Of a stretch of 64,000 nucleotides of DNA, positions 9,250-18,100 are shown one piece after another. The stretch lies in contig CALFUU010000021.1 in the NCBI GenBank assembly GCA_937929835.1, positions 1 through 64,000 on the forward strand, written 5' to 3'. How positions within the stretch are numbered: the first letter of the stretch is position 1; every line of letters begins with the position of its first letter. The notes under the pieces are model-generated. The model was given only the letters and a program-made list of their open reading frames with translations, did no database searches and was not told the DNA's origin. This stretch comes from an uncultured Saprospiraceae bacterium. GTDB lineage: Bacteria > Bacteroidota > Bacteroidia > Chitinophagales > Saprospiraceae. Position numbers and translations under genes: made by a program.

Positions 9250-10092
9250 TTATTCCCAGATAGTAGTGAATGAGAATCCTAGCCCGAGAGTTCTAGGCTG
9301 GTTGATGCCGTATACTATATATGTTGCTCCAAAATTGAGAACATATCTATCATATAGCTCAAAGATAATCCCCCCTATTCCATATAATCCAGCCTCCCAC
9401 AGGCCATCTATCTCTGTAGTGTAGTACCCACCGCCACCAACGAGCTGTACACCATCCGCAAGAAAATAGGAGCCAACCTCAGCAGCGATATTGTAGGTTG
9501 TTCCTGTCTGGCGAGTCGTAATAATCTGATCAGGCATAGAGGGAAATGGAGATGGAATAATTCTCGTCTCAAAAGCATCTCTAAAGTAATCCGTCATCTG
9601 AATGTTAACATCTATAGAGGTGATCGTATCAATATCATAAGAGGCTATTAGGCCTACAGAAAAGTTAGATACGTCATCTATGCTGGGATTAGAGTGAGCA
9701 TACGTTCTATTGCCCAGCGGCACACCGAGGCCAGCCATTACCCCCAACTTAAATAAGTCCCCATCCTTGACCTGGGCTTTGAAATCAAAATTGCCAAAGG
9801 CAACATCTGACTGATAGTTCATCCCTAGTTCTACTTTGTCACTCAGTCCATAAGTGATTCTCCATGATAAATTGGAAGCGATAGCGATGGTATCTTCTCC
9901 CATAAATCCGCTGTCATTCCAAAAACCACTGCTTCTACTGACATTGTATGTCGGTTCGAATTCTGTTGTTTTATTTGGCAGAGGAACAGTATTAAATGTA
10001 ACAAGTTTTGTGCCTGCAATCCCCGATATCTGAGCCATACATACATCTGAAATCAGACAGATAATGAAGCAAAAGCAAATTCTAGACAACAT
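9250..10092 (-). CDS. Outer-membrane beta-barrel protein, last gene of metal-uptake operon
   Basis: 280 residues with signal peptide (MLSRICFCFIICLISDVCMAQ). It consists of alternating strands with aromatic girdles (WRITYGLSDKVELGMNYQSD, LGVMAGLGVPLG, FSVGLIASYDI, YVLNFGATYIVYG, TLGLGFSFTTIWE), typical of a 10-14 strand barrel. It starts 36 bases after the ABC ATPase gene in the same direction and so sits where an ABC permease gene would be expected. It could serve as an outer-membrane route for the metal, but no plug or TonB box is seen. Confidence 0.7.
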   Translation of the reverse strand: MLSRICFCFIICLISDVCMAQISGIAGTKLVTFNTVPLPNKTTEFEPTYNVSRSSGFWNDSGFMGEDTIAIASNLSWRITYGLSDKVELGMNYQSDVAFGNFDFKAQVKDGDLFKLGVMAGLGVPLGNRTYAHSNPSIDDVSNFSVGLIASYDIDTITSIDVNIQMTDYFRDAFETRIIPSPFPSMPDQIITTRQTGTTYNIAAEVGSYFLADGVQLVGGGGYYTTEIDGLWEAGLYGIGGIIFELYDRYVLNFGATYIVYGINQPRTLGLGFSFTTIWE

Positions 10093-10128
10093 ATAAAACT
10101 GAGTGTTTGGAAGTTATGAATAGCAGTT

Positions 10129-10881
10129 TCAAATGAGACCTGTTTTGTGGAGTATAGTCAGTTGCGGACCATAAGCCTTGGCTATATTGGCTTGCGTAAA
10201 AGTTGTTTCAGTATCACCATAGACAATCAATCTCTGATTGAGTAATATGACTTTATCGAAATAGGATTTCACTGTAGAAAGATCGTGATGCACAACTAAA
10301 ATGGTTTTGCCAGCTTTGGCCAATTCTTTTAGAATACTGATGATCTTTTCTTCAGTCGTAATATCTACACCTACAAAGGGCTCATCAAGAAAAAATATAT
10401 CTGCTTGCTGGCACAGCGCTCTTGCAATAAATACACGTTGCTGCTGTCCTCCAGAGAGCTTCCCGATTTGCCGATTTGCGAGATCAAGGATGCCAATTTT
10501 TTTCATAGCATCATCGGCAATGGCATTGTCCTCTTTTGATAATCTTTGGAGTAGTTTTTTGTAAGGATATCGGCCCATCAAGACGATGTCTCGCACCGTT
10601 GCTGGAAACTGCCAATCCACTTCATCCTTCTGCGGGACATAGGCGATTTGCTTTCTGACATCATCTATCTCATCGCCTAGGACTTCTATATCTCCTGCAT
10701 TATAATCTATCAGCCCAAGTATGGATTTAAATAGAGTAGACTTTCCAGCACCATTAGGGCCTATCACACCATATACATTGCCCGCCCTGATGTCAAGGTG
10801 TATATTGGTCAGAACTCTCTTGGTTCCATAGTTGACGGAGAGTCCTCTGACTTTGATATGGGTATTAGGTGTAGGGCGCAC
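10129..10881 (-). CDS. Manganese/zinc-type ABC transporter ATP-binding protein
   Basis: 250 residues with all ABC ATPase motifs: Walker A GPNGAGKST, Q-loop YVPQKDEVDW, signature LSGGQQQR, Walker B IFFLDEP, D-loop and switch His in VVHHD. The Q-loop and PFVGVD region are typical of the MntB/ZnuC/TroB metal-uptake subfamily. The start is GTG, overlapping by one base the TAG stop of the binding-protein gene (TAGTG), which indicates translational coupling. A cognate permease is not encoded next to it. Confidence 0.92.
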   Translation of the reverse strand: MRPTPNTHIKVRGLSVNYGTKRVLTNIHLDIRAGNVYGVIGPNGAGKSTLFKSILGLIDYNAGDIEVLGDEIDDVRKQIAYVPQKDEVDWQFPATVRDIVLMGRYPYKKLLQRLSKEDNAIADDAMKKIGILDLANRQIGKLSGGQQQRVFIARALCQQADIFFLDEPFVGVDITTEEKIISILKELAKAGKTILVVHHDLSTVKSYFDKVILLNQRLIVYGDTETTFTQANIAKAYGPQLTILHKTGLI

Positions 10882-11879
10882 TACTTATTCATCTTTGTGA
10901 TAAAGAAAATCAATCCGAGCAACATAAGACCGCCTAGGATGAGATACATCTTCACACCACCAGATCCACCTGTCTGGGTATGGGCAGTTGCCGTATTATG
11001 ATTGCCGCTTAGTGCATCGACAATAACATCCGTGTTGGATTTCATCATCTGTAGATAAGTGCTTCCGCTGCTCCCTTTTTCACCTATAGAATCTGCGTAT
11101 AGGGAGCCACCTATAGCGACACCGTTGTCAGTAGCAATTTGCTTGATAAGTTTGGGATTGATAGTACTCTCGACAAATATAGCTGGCACTCCAGAGGATT
11201 TTATTGAGTTTGAAATTCTAATGATGTCACTGGTTTGGGCTTCAGACTCTGTAGAGATACCGATTATGCCTTGCACGTCAAGTCCATAACGTTGGCCATA
11301 ATATGAGAAGGCATCGTGTGAGGTGACGATGAGTCTTTTTTCTTCTGGTATTTCCAGAATACGTTTCGAGATATACGCATCTAGTTCTTTCAGCTCCTGA
11401 GCGTATTTTTTATAGTTTTCTTCGTAAAACTTTTTGTTGTCTGGATCTACGTCGATGAGGCCTTGGAGTATGTTTGATATATAAGTCTGCGCTCTATTGA
11501 GATCCATCCAAGCGTGTGGGTCGTAGGCATTTTTGTATTGTGAGCTGGCGATAGGTGTGAGACCGTCTGTGACGGTTATGGTTTTGCCTTGCGTGCCAGA
11601 ATTTTCTATCAGTTCTGTTATCCACCCTTCAAAGGTGAGCCCATTGATAAAAATAAGATCCGAGGACGCTACCTTCTGAGCATCTTTAGGTGTAGGGCTG
11701 TATGTGTGGGGATCACTGCCGATGGGGACGATCAATCTATTCTCTATTTTGTCACCGGCAATATTGTCGACCATATCCCATATCATAGAGGCTGAGGAGA
11801 TGACGACTTTCTGTTGTGCGAGACTCGTATTGTGGATGACTATAGACAGTAAGGCGATTAGTGACAGACGTATAATCAT
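10881..11879 (-). CDS. Metal ABC transporter substrate-binding protein with C-terminal membrane anchor
   Basis: 332 residues of the cluster A-I (TroA/ZnuA/PsaA) solute-binding family with signal peptide (ending NTSLAQ). Metal ligands can be placed at His58 (SDPHTYSPTP), His122 (DPHAWMD), His188 (TSHDAF) and Asp263 (LYADSIG). This three-His plus Asp set resembles TroA/ZnuA rather than the Glu-containing PsaA set, so Zn, Mn or Fe are all possible. There is no lipobox. Instead a hydrophobic helix (MYLILGGLMLLGLIFFI) ends the protein, after a short His/Thr/Gly linker, so it is anchored by its C-terminus. It lies 2 bases after the regulator gene. Confidence 0.9.
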   Translation of the reverse strand: MIIRLSLIALLSIVIHNTSLAQQKVVISSASMIWDMVDNIAGDKIENRLIVPIGSDPHTYSPTPKDAQKVASSDLIFINGLTFEGWITELIENSGTQGKTITVTDGLTPIASSQYKNAYDPHAWMDLNRAQTYISNILQGLIDVDPDNKKFYEENYKKYAQELKELDAYISKRILEIPEEKRLIVTSHDAFSYYGQRYGLDVQGIIGISTESEAQTSDIIRISNSIKSSGVPAIFVESTINPKLIKQIATDNGVAIGGSLYADSIGEKGSSGSTYLQMMKSNTDVIVDALSGNHNTATAHTQTGGSGGVKMYLILGGLMLLGLIFFITKMNK

Positions 11880-11881
11880 TC

Positions 11882-12547
11882 TTAGAGAGTGGTTTTTTTG
11901 ATAAATAAATTGGAGCAGGCCTTGTGGGATAGCACAAGCTCTACAGCGTCATCGACAAGAACCTTCATAGAGTGATCATAATCTATCTGTGAAAGGACTT
12001 GCATCTTGGTACCCAACTTGATGTTGAAGTGATTGAGGTATTGTAGAAAAGGGGTGTCATTTTCTCTGACACCTACGACTGTACCTTTTTCGTTTTTCTC
12101 TAGGCTCTGTAGCGTCACTTGATTTCTGAGCGTAAATTTCCCTTCCGCATTAGGAATAGGGTCGCCATGTGGATCATACTTAGGGTGACCGAGATAACTA
12201 TCTAATTTGATAATGAGCTCGTCAGAATCAACGTGCTCCAGTTGTTCTGCGATATCATGTACTTGATCCCACGAGAAACCTAGTTTGTCAACTAAGAATA
12301 CCTCCCATAATCTATGCTTACGGATCAGCTGGGTCGCCATTTCTATGCCCTTCGAAGTGAGGTAGACTCCTTTGTACTTTTCGTAGTGAAAGTAATCTTT
12401 GCTAGAGAGGCGCTTGAGCATATCTGTAACAGAGGCTGGAGAAGTGGAGAGGTGGGCAGCTATAGCATTGGTATTGGCCGCACCTTGATTTTTCTCTGTA
12501 ATCTTAAAGATGGCTTTTATGTAATTTTCTTCTGTTTCGCTGGCCAT
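11882..12547 (-). CDS. DtxR/MntR-family metal-dependent transcriptional regulator
   Basis: 221 residues. The winged helix (about 1-75: ATNAIAAHLSTSPASVTDMLKRL-type helix-turn-helix, then YEKYKGVYLTSKG) is followed by the dimerisation/metal domain (HRLWEVFLVDKLGF, E101, E104, H105, GHPKYDPHGDPIP) and a C-terminal FeoA/SH3-like domain. Glu101 stands where DtxR has Cys102, as in MntR, but the positions matching MntR Asp8 and Glu11 are Asn8 and Lys11, so metal preference cannot be called. It heads the metal-uptake operon and very probably represses it together with itself through the palindrome just upstream. Confidence 0.9.
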   Translation of the reverse strand: MASETEENYIKAIFKITEKNQGAANTNAIAAHLSTSPASVTDMLKRLSSKDYFHYEKYKGVYLTSKGIEMATQLIRKHRLWEVFLVDKLGFSWDQVHDIAEQLEHVDSDELIIKLDSYLGHPKYDPHGDPIPNAEGKFTLRNQVTLQSLEKNEKGTVVGVRENDTPFLQYLNHFNIKLGTKMQVLSQIDYDHSMKVLVDDAVELVLSHKACSNLFIKKTTL

Positions 12548-12573
12548 AGTTGTATTGGTACTATAAAGGTATG

Positions 12574-12599
12574 AAATTTTTAGAGTACTCTAAAAATTT
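12574..12599. promoter_or_regulatory. Perfect 26-bp palindrome, likely operator of the metal regulator
   Basis: The inner 20 bases read TTTTTAGAGTACTCTAAAAA and the symmetry extends to AAA/TTT at both ends with no mismatch. It lies 26 bases upstream of the regulator start, in the region where its promoter must be, and about 280 bases from the divergent pyrophosphatase gene. The layout TTTAG-centre-CTAAA resembles DtxR/MntR/IdeR-type operators. Confidence 0.75.
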
Positions 12600-12878
12600 A
12601 TTTTAGCAACATTAAATTACAAAGATTTGGTCTTAAGATAAAAAAGTTCACTATTGTTCTTTAAAATGCTCCGATAATGGATTTTATGACCACATAATTA
12701 TAGGTGGCTGGCAGACTATTTACCAAATGAGGTTGGCCGCTTGCACCTAAAGTGCTCATTATCAATTTGTTGCGTATAATTTCCAAGATTTTATCACCAG
12801 TGTGATTTATTGGTCAGGTCTATATTTCAATGTACCTTTGCTTGCTATTTATACGATAACCAAAACTACTTTTTACAA

Positions 12879-15086
12879 ATGGGATTAAATATCATTTACA
12901 TCTTGCCTGCATTCGGAGTGCTGGCTTTGATTTTCACCTTCATCAAGTCTGGATGGGTAGGAAGACAAGAGATAGGTTCAGAAAAGATGGAACGTATTGC
13001 GACCAACATTGCAGACGGTGCTATGGCTTTCCTCAAGGCCGAATATAAAGTGCTATCCATTTTTGTTGTGATTGTCGCTGTACTGATGGCATGGGGTGGT
13101 TCTGTAACTTCAGGCTCTGCGCCTATAGTTGCTTTGTCATTTATATTAGGAGCTATCTGTTCTGCACTCGCAGGCTTCATAGGGATGAAAGTCGCAACCA
13201 AGGCCAATGTAAGAACGACCAATGCCGCAAGGACGGGCTTAGCTAAGGCTCTAGAAGTCGCCTTCGGTGGAGGTGCTGTTATGGGTATGGGAGTTGTTGG
13301 ACTGGGTGTATTGGGTCTGAGTTTATTATTCATATTGTACTCACAGATGTTTGGTATTAGTACAGCTATGGAAGTTTCTAAAGTTGTAACTGTCTTGACA
13401 GGATTTTCTTTCGGTGCATCTTCTATTGCGCTTTTTGCAAGAGTAGGTGGAGGTATCTATACCAAGGCTGCCGATGTAGGAGCCGACCTCGTAGGAAAGG
13501 TAGAAGCCGGTATCCCAGAAGATCACCCACTTAATCCTGCGACGATTGCAGATAATGTAGGTGATAACGTTGGAGATGTGGCTGGTATGGGTGCTGATTT
13601 ATTTGAGTCTTATGTAGGTTCTATTATAGGTACGATGGTATTAGGAGCAGCATTTATGGCCACTGCGACAGTGGGCGGTGTTGGATGGTCAGATGGTTTT
13701 GGCGGTCTCTCTGCAGTTTTATTACCATTAGTGCTTGCCAGCGTTGGGATCGTGACTTCCATTATCGGTACATTATTCGTCAAGGTAAAAGAAGGAGGAG
13801 ATCCACAGAAAGCTTTGAATAGGGGAGAATTTATCTCTGCCATTTTGATGTTAGCGGCGACCTTTGCTTTAGCTAAGTATATGCTACCAGCTGAGTGGAG
13901 CTATGATGGTATAGTCTACAATAGTATGGGTGTTGTCTATGCTGTTATTTTTGGATTGGCCTCAGGACTATTAATCGGAATCGTAACGGAGCACTACACA
14001 GGTACTGGTACTAAGCCAGTACAGTCGATAGTCGATCAGTCATTGACAGGAGCTGCAACCAATATTATTGCGGGATTAGGTGTGGGGATGATCTCTACAG
14101 CTATTCCTATTATCATCTTAGCTATATCTATTATAGGAGCGCATCACTTTGCAGGTTTATATGGTATCGCCATAGCAGCAGTAGGGATGTTGTCCAATAC
14201 GGGAATACAATTGGCAGTTGATGCTTACGGTCCTATCGCAGATAATGCTGGTGGTATCGCAGAGATGGCTGAGTTACCTAAGGAAGTAAGACAAAGAACA
14301 GATAAGTTGGATGCAGTAGGAAATACAACGGCAGCTATCGGAAAAGGATTTGCTATCGGTTCTGCAGCATTGACAACGTTGGCTTTATTTGCGGCATTTA
14401 TAACGGCCTATAATGTAGCTAACCCAGAAGCTACCCTGAGTGGTATCAATATTATGAATCCAAAGGTAATGGCGTCACTTCTAGTAGGGGGTATGTTGCC
14501 TTTCCTTTTCTCTGCTCTATCGATGAATGCAGTAGGAAGAGCAGCGATGGATATGATACAGGAAGTAAGAAGACAATTTAAAACGATTCCAGAATTGAAT
14601 GCTGCACTTGCGGTAATGAAGAAGAATGATGGAATAGAAATGAAAGATTGGTCACAGGCAGACATCTCTACTTTTGAAGCAGCTGACGGAAAAGCAGAGT
14701 ACGACAAGTGTGTAGATATATCCACTAAGGCATCGATCAGAGAAATGGTCCTTCCTGGTGTTATTGCAGTAGTGACTCCTGTCTTAGTTGGTTTCTTAGG
14801 TGGTGCAGAGATGTTGGGTGGCTTGTTAGCTGGTGTTACGGTTTGTGGTGTATTGATGGCCATCTTCCAGTCTAATGCCGGTGGAGCTTGGGATAACGCC
14901 AAGAAAATGTTTGAAGAAGGTGTAGAGATCAAAGGAAAGATGTATTACAAAGGTTCTGATGCACACAAAGCAACAGTAGTAGGGGATACAGTAGGTGATC
15001 CATTTAAAGATACTTCTGGTCCTTCATTGAATATCTTACTGAAATTAATGTCAGTGGTGGCATTGGTCATAGCACCGTTTATCTAA
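12879..15086 (+). CDS. hppA: K+-dependent membrane-bound pyrophosphatase (H+ or Na+ pump)
   Basis: 735 residues from the ATG at 12879. A TTG 69 bases upstream is in frame but adds a non-hydrophobic tail. The enzyme couples hydrolysis of pyrophosphate to ion export across the inner membrane. Motifs seen are [43 protein letters not shown] and the C-terminal [25 protein letters not shown], within about 16 hydrophobic helices. In [10 protein letters not shown], Ala and Gly occupy the two positions that are Lys and Thr in K+-independent enzymes, so it is of the K+-dependent class. Whether H+, Na+ or both are moved cannot be read here. It is divergent from the metal operon and is followed by a strong terminator. 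Confidence 0.95.
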   Translation: MGLNIIYILPAFGVLALIFTFIKSGWVGRQEIGSEKMERIATNIADGAMAFLKAEYKVLSIFVVIVAVLMAWGGSVTSGSAPIVALSFILGAICSALAGFIGMKVATKANVRTTNAARTGLAKALEVAFGGGAVMGMGVVGLGVLGLSLLFILYSQMFGISTAMEVSKVVTVLTGFSFGASSIALFARVGGGIYTKAADVGADLVGKVEAGIPEDHPLNPATIADNVGDNVGDVAGMGADLFESYVGSIIGTMVLGAAFMATATVGGVGWSDGFGGLSAVLLPLVLASVGIVTSIIGTLFVKVKEGGDPQKALNRGEFISAILMLAATFALAKYMLPAEWSYDGIVYNSMGVVYAVIFGLASGLLIGIVTEHYTGTGTKPVQSIVDQSLTGAATNIIAGLGVGMISTAIPIIILAISIIGAHHFAGLYGIAIAAVGMLSNTGIQLAVDAYGPIADNAGGIAEMAELPKEVRQRTDKLDAVGNTTAAIGKGFAIGSAALTTLALFAAFITAYNVANPEATLSGINIMNPKVMASLLVGGMLPFLFSALSMNAVGRAAMDMIQEVRRQFKTIPELNAALAVMKKNDGIEMKDWSQADISTFEAADGKAEYDKCVDISTKASIREMVLPGVIAVVTPVLVGFLGGAEMLGGLLAGVTVCGVLMAIFQSNAGGAWDNAKKMFEEGVEIKGKMYYKGSDAHKATVVGDTVGDPFKDTSGPSLNILLKLMSVVALVIAPFI

Positions 15087-15114
15087 GAGAAAGCTAGTTA
15101 AAAAACTATAAATC

Positions 15115-15146
15115 AAAGGCTCAGTCGTATTGACTGGGCCTTTTTT
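15115..15146 (+). terminator. Rho-independent terminator of the pyrophosphatase gene
   Basis: GGCTCAGTC (15118-15126) pairs with GACTGGGCC (15132-15140), followed by TTTTTT, 32 bases after the stop codon. Confidence 0.85.
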
Positions 15147-15457
15147 GTTGATGATAGGTTATTGCGAGCCTATTAGCCGCTGACAGATAAAATTAATGGC
15201 GCGCTTGCATTTAATTGCTTTACTGGTCACTAGAACTACTAGAGGCGACTACGCGTTCGTGATAAAAAATATTTCTAACTATTTGATATTCAGCAGTATA
15301 GTGTTGGCCTACAACTTCGGTAGCACTTCTATTACTTATCCTTCGACAATTTAGTTGGGGCGATGTAGTGGAGGTGTAGGTGATAAGGAGGCCAAATTTT
15401 GAGACAAAACACATTTTAATCTGCAGCAATCGTTTTTGTTTTCATAAATCCATACTG

Positions 15458-16273
15458 ATGAAAAGAATTTTTGCCTTCGGTTTGATCATCTCCAATATTT
15501 TTTTGTCATCAGATCTATTTGCGCAAGATTATTCTGACCCTATATTTTCTCCATTTGAGGGAAAGATGTACAAACTTCCCTTAATAAAACAAAAGACTAA
15601 GCACGGAACCAAGGTAAGTGTACAAGAATACTTTAGTGATACCGTATTCAGCTATAGAGTCTTAGAGGAGGAAGTGGAGTTTGAGACGTTCCTTGTTGCA
15701 GAGCAGGATAGTAGGGATGGTTTTCCGGGCTATGAGCAGTATAAAACCAAATTTGGGTTTGTCTTAGAGTCGTCAGTAACTATCAAGGCAACCGCTTGCT
15801 TCGAATTATCCTTAAATTCTGACGATGGATCTCGATTATGGATAGATGATGCGCTCGTTGTAAATAATGATGGGAGTCACGGAATGAAAGTAAAAAAAGA
15901 TTCTATCGTTCTTAATCAAGGTACTTATGGTGCACAGTTGTGGTATTTTCAGGGTTATCCTGTAAAAATGGGATTCATTTTCGACGCCAGAGCGGTGGGA
16001 CCTCCCTCTGCTTGCCCTGTAGAAGATGAAATAACAGCTTTGAAAAGTCTTGTACTTGAGAGCAATTTCTTTTTTGAAGTCAACGAAAGTGCATTAAGAC
16101 CAGAAGCAGAAAAGGAAATTGAACAAATTATTTTAGGGTTTGGAGGAAAAAATCCTAAAACAATTTCTGTAATCGGACACACAGATGCAAAGGGGAGCGC
16201 CGACCACAACCAAAAATTATCCTTGCTCAGAGCAAATAATATCATCGACTTACTCCGTACACAAGAGGCTTGA
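15458..16273 (+). CDS. PA14-domain / OmpA-family protein, cut short by in-frame TGA
   Basis: The ATG at 15458 gives a signal peptide (MKRIFAFGLIISNIFLSSDLFAQ). An upstream in-frame ATG at 15380 adds 26 non-signal residues and is less likely. A PA14-like carbohydrate-binding domain follows (about 35-185: GFVLESSVTIKATACFELSLNSDDGSRLWIDD, LVVNNDGSHG, GAQLWYFQGYPVKMGFIF), then an OmpA domain (VIGHTDAKGSADHNQKLSLLRANNIIDLL). The frame stops at TGA (codon 272), inside the OmpA fold. The missing end is still present in the same frame downstream. The product would lack the last OmpA strand and the NHRVEL segment used in peptidoglycan binding. Confidence 0.75.
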   Translation: MKRIFAFGLIISNIFLSSDLFAQDYSDPIFSPFEGKMYKLPLIKQKTKHGTKVSVQEYFSDTVFSYRVLEEEVEFETFLVAEQDSRDGFPGYEQYKTKFGFVLESSVTIKATACFELSLNSDDGSRLWIDDALVVNNDGSHGMKVKKDSIVLNQGTYGAQLWYFQGYPVKMGFIFDARAVGPPSACPVEDEITALKSLVLESNFFFEVNESALRPEAEKEIEQIILGFGGKNPKTISVIGHTDAKGSADHNQKLSLLRANNIIDLLRTQEA

Positions 16274-16387
16274 TCACAAACGACCTTTAAGGCTCAGGGA
16301 AAAGGCGCAACTGTACCAATTGCAGATAATACGACAGTATATGGACGTCAACAGAACCATAGAGTCGAATTGATTGTAGAATTTTAA
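16274..16387 (+). pseudogene. Severed 3' end of the PA14/OmpA gene
   Basis: Directly after the TGA the same frame continues as SQTTFKAQGKGATVPI, then ADNTTVYGRQQNHRVELIVE and F, ending at TAA (16385-16387). This is an intact OmpA C-terminus, with the QGKG, ADN and GRQxNxRVEL motifs in the correct order. A single nonsense change, a base-calling error or programmed readthrough would each explain the arrangement. Confidence 0.75.
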
Positions 16388-16589
16388 AAGAATTTCTCAT
16401 CGAATCTTCTCGATTACACACCTAAAATTTATTAATCGTTGGAAACAATCGATTCAAATTTTCAAAGAGACTTACTTGTGGAACATTTTTTGAAAAGGAG
16501 TAAAAAGCAATTTGAAGAAAACAATTTCTTGCTATTTGCACTTTTATATTTAGCAAGTGAAAAATGTAACTTTTATTGACAATAAGTTC

Positions 16590-16597
16590 TATTTTTG
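16590..16597 (+). promoter_or_regulatory. Possible -7 promoter element of the histone-like gene
   Basis: TATTTTTG is a perfect match to TAnnTTTG and lies 95 bases before the start of the Lys/Ala-rich gene, in the 305-base AT-rich stretch 16388-16692. No good -33 TTTG is seen at the right distance, so this is tentative. Nothing else is recognised in the stretch. Confidence 0.35.
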
Positions 16598-16692
16598 CAT
16601 TTTTAAATATAAAAATATTTTTCCGTATCAATCTTCTCTAATTTTTCACAAACCCACTCACTCAGAGGAGATCTACAAATTCGATAATTATT

Positions 16693-17997
16693 ATGAAAAG
16701 GAAGGTAACTAAAACTTCTGCTGCTGCTAAGAAAAAGGCTGCTGCAAAAAAGAAAGCTGCGGCTGAGAAAAAAGCAGCAATGGCTGCTAGAAAAAAAGCT
16801 GCTGCTGCAAAACGTAAAGAAGCCGCTGCTAAGAAAAAGGCAGCTGCCGCTAAAAAGCGTGCTGCCGCTGCTGCAAAGCGTAAAGCTGCTGCTGCTAAGA
16901 AAAAAGCTGCCGCTGCTAAGAAGCGTGCTGCTGCCGCTGCTGCTAGAAAAAAAGCTGCTGCTGCTAAGAAAAAAGAGGTTGCTGCTAGAAAGAAGGCTGC
17001 TGCTGCAGAAAGAAAAGCTGCTGCTAAAGCTAAAAAGGCTGCTACTGCCGCAAAGCGTAAAGCTGCTGCTGCTGCCAAGCGTAAAGCTGCCGCAGAAAAG
17101 AAAAGAGAGGCTGCTGCTAGGAAAAAAGAAGCTGTAAAGGCAAGAAAAGCTGCTGCTGCTGCTAGAAAGAAAGCCGCTGCTGCTAAAAAGAGAGAAGCTG
17201 CTAGGGAGAGAAAAGCTGCTGCCGCTGCTAAGAAGAGAGAAGCTGCTGCTAAGCGTAAAGCTGCTGCTGCCAAGCGTAAGGCTGCTGCTGCTAAGAAAAA
17301 AGCTGCGACAACTGCTGCTAGAAAGAAAGCTGCTGCTGCTAAGAAGAAAGCTGCTGCTGCTAAGAAAAAAGAGACAGCTGCTAGAAAAAGAGAGGCTGCT
17401 GCTGCCAAGAAAGCTGCTGCTAGAGTAAGAAAAGCTGCTGCAACTGCTAAGAAAAGAGAAGCTGCAAAGGCTAGAAAAGCTGCTGCAACTGAGAAGAAGA
17501 GAGCAACTGCTGCAAGAAAAAGAGCTGCTGCTGCTGCTAAGAAGAAGGCGACTGCCGCTAGGAGAAAAGAGGCTACTGCTAAGAAAAGAGCTGCTGCTAA
17601 AGAAAGAAAGGCTGCTTCTGCTGCCAAGAAAAGAGAAACAGCTAGAGCAAGAAAAGCTGCTGCAGCTGCCAAGAAAAAAGAAACTGCTGCTAGGAAAAGA
17701 GCTGCTGCCGCTGCCAAAAAAGCTGCTGCAAGAGAAAAGAAAGCTGCTGCTACTGCTAAGAAGAGAGCTGCTGCTGCTAAGAAAAGAGAAGCTGCTGCAA
17801 AAGCTAGAAAAAGAGCTGCTGCAGAAAGAAAGAGAGCTGCTGCTGCCAAGAAAAGAGAAGTTGCTGCTAGAAAGAAGGCGGCTGCTGCTGCAAAAAAGGC
17901 TAAGAAAGCTGCTAAAAAGAAACCAGCTAAGAAAAAAGCTGCGAAGAAGATTACAGCAAAGAAAAAGTCTGCTAAGAAGAGAAAATCTAGAAGATAG
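16693..17997 (+). CDS. Lys/Ala/Arg-repeat histone H1-like DNA-binding protein
   Basis: 434 residues, almost all Ala, Lys and Arg with scattered Glu, Thr, Val and Ser. The chain is an irregular repeat of basic clusters (KKK, KKR, KRK, ARK) separated by runs of three to six Ala, with a period near 7-8 residues, so it should be one very long, highly positive helix-forming tail. The end (PAKKKAAKKITAKKKSAKK) is classic histone H1 C-terminal style. Comparable Lys/Ala proteins in bacteria (AlgP, Hc1-like) bind DNA without sequence specificity. There is no globular domain. It is flanked by a candidate promoter and a perfect terminator, so it is a stand-alone gene. The long open frame on the opposite strand is a by-product of GCT/AAG-type codons. 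Confidence 0.85.
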   Translation: MKRKVTKTSAAAKKKAAAKKKAAAEKKAAMAARKKAAAAKRKEAAAKKKAAAAKKRAAAAAKRKAAAAKKKAAAAKKRAAAAAARKKAAAAKKKEVAARKKAAAAERKAAAKAKKAATAAKRKAAAAAKRKAAAEKKREAAARKKEAVKARKAAAAARKKAAAAKKREAARERKAAAAAKKREAAAKRKAAAAKRKAAAAKKKAATTAARKKAAAAKKKAAAAKKKETAARKREAAAAKKAAARVRKAAATAKKREAAKARKAAATEKKRATAARKRAAAAAKKKATAARRKEATAKKRAAAKERKAASAAKKRETARARKAAAAAKKKETAARKRAAAAAKKAAAREKKAAATAKKRAAAAKKREAAAKARKRAAAERKRAAAAKKREVAARKKAAAAAKKAKKAAKKKPAKKKAAKKITAKKKSAKKRKSRR

Positions 17998-18018
17998 ACT
18001 TCAAGATTTAAGATTAGG

Positions 18019-18049
18019 AGGACTGAGTATTATACTCAGTCCTTTTTTT
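18019..18049 (+). terminator. Strong Rho-independent terminator
   Basis: AGGACTGAGTAT (18019-18030) pairs perfectly with ATACTCAGTCCT (18032-18043), followed by six more T. It ends the histone-like gene. Confidence 0.9.
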
Positions 18050-18100
18050 ATGCCCAGTCCTCAATGATTATGTAGTTATTTGTACAAGACCAACCTTTAT

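Noticed and set aside
9940-9970. GGTTCGAATTC resembling a tRNA T-loop
   Set aside because: It lies inside a coding frame of the barrel gene, and no acceptor stem or anticodon arm can be formed around it.
12810-12878. N-terminal extension of the pyrophosphatase from an upstream TTG
   Set aside because: The extension is not hydrophobic and not family-like. The ATG at 12879 gives the normal first transmembrane helix.
16662-17849. Long minus-strand frame opposite the Lys/Ala-rich gene
   Set aside because: It reads as Ala/Leu/Phe repeats, the exact complement of GCT/AAG/AGA codons. It lacks any start context, and the plus-strand frame has promoter, sensible N-terminus and terminator.
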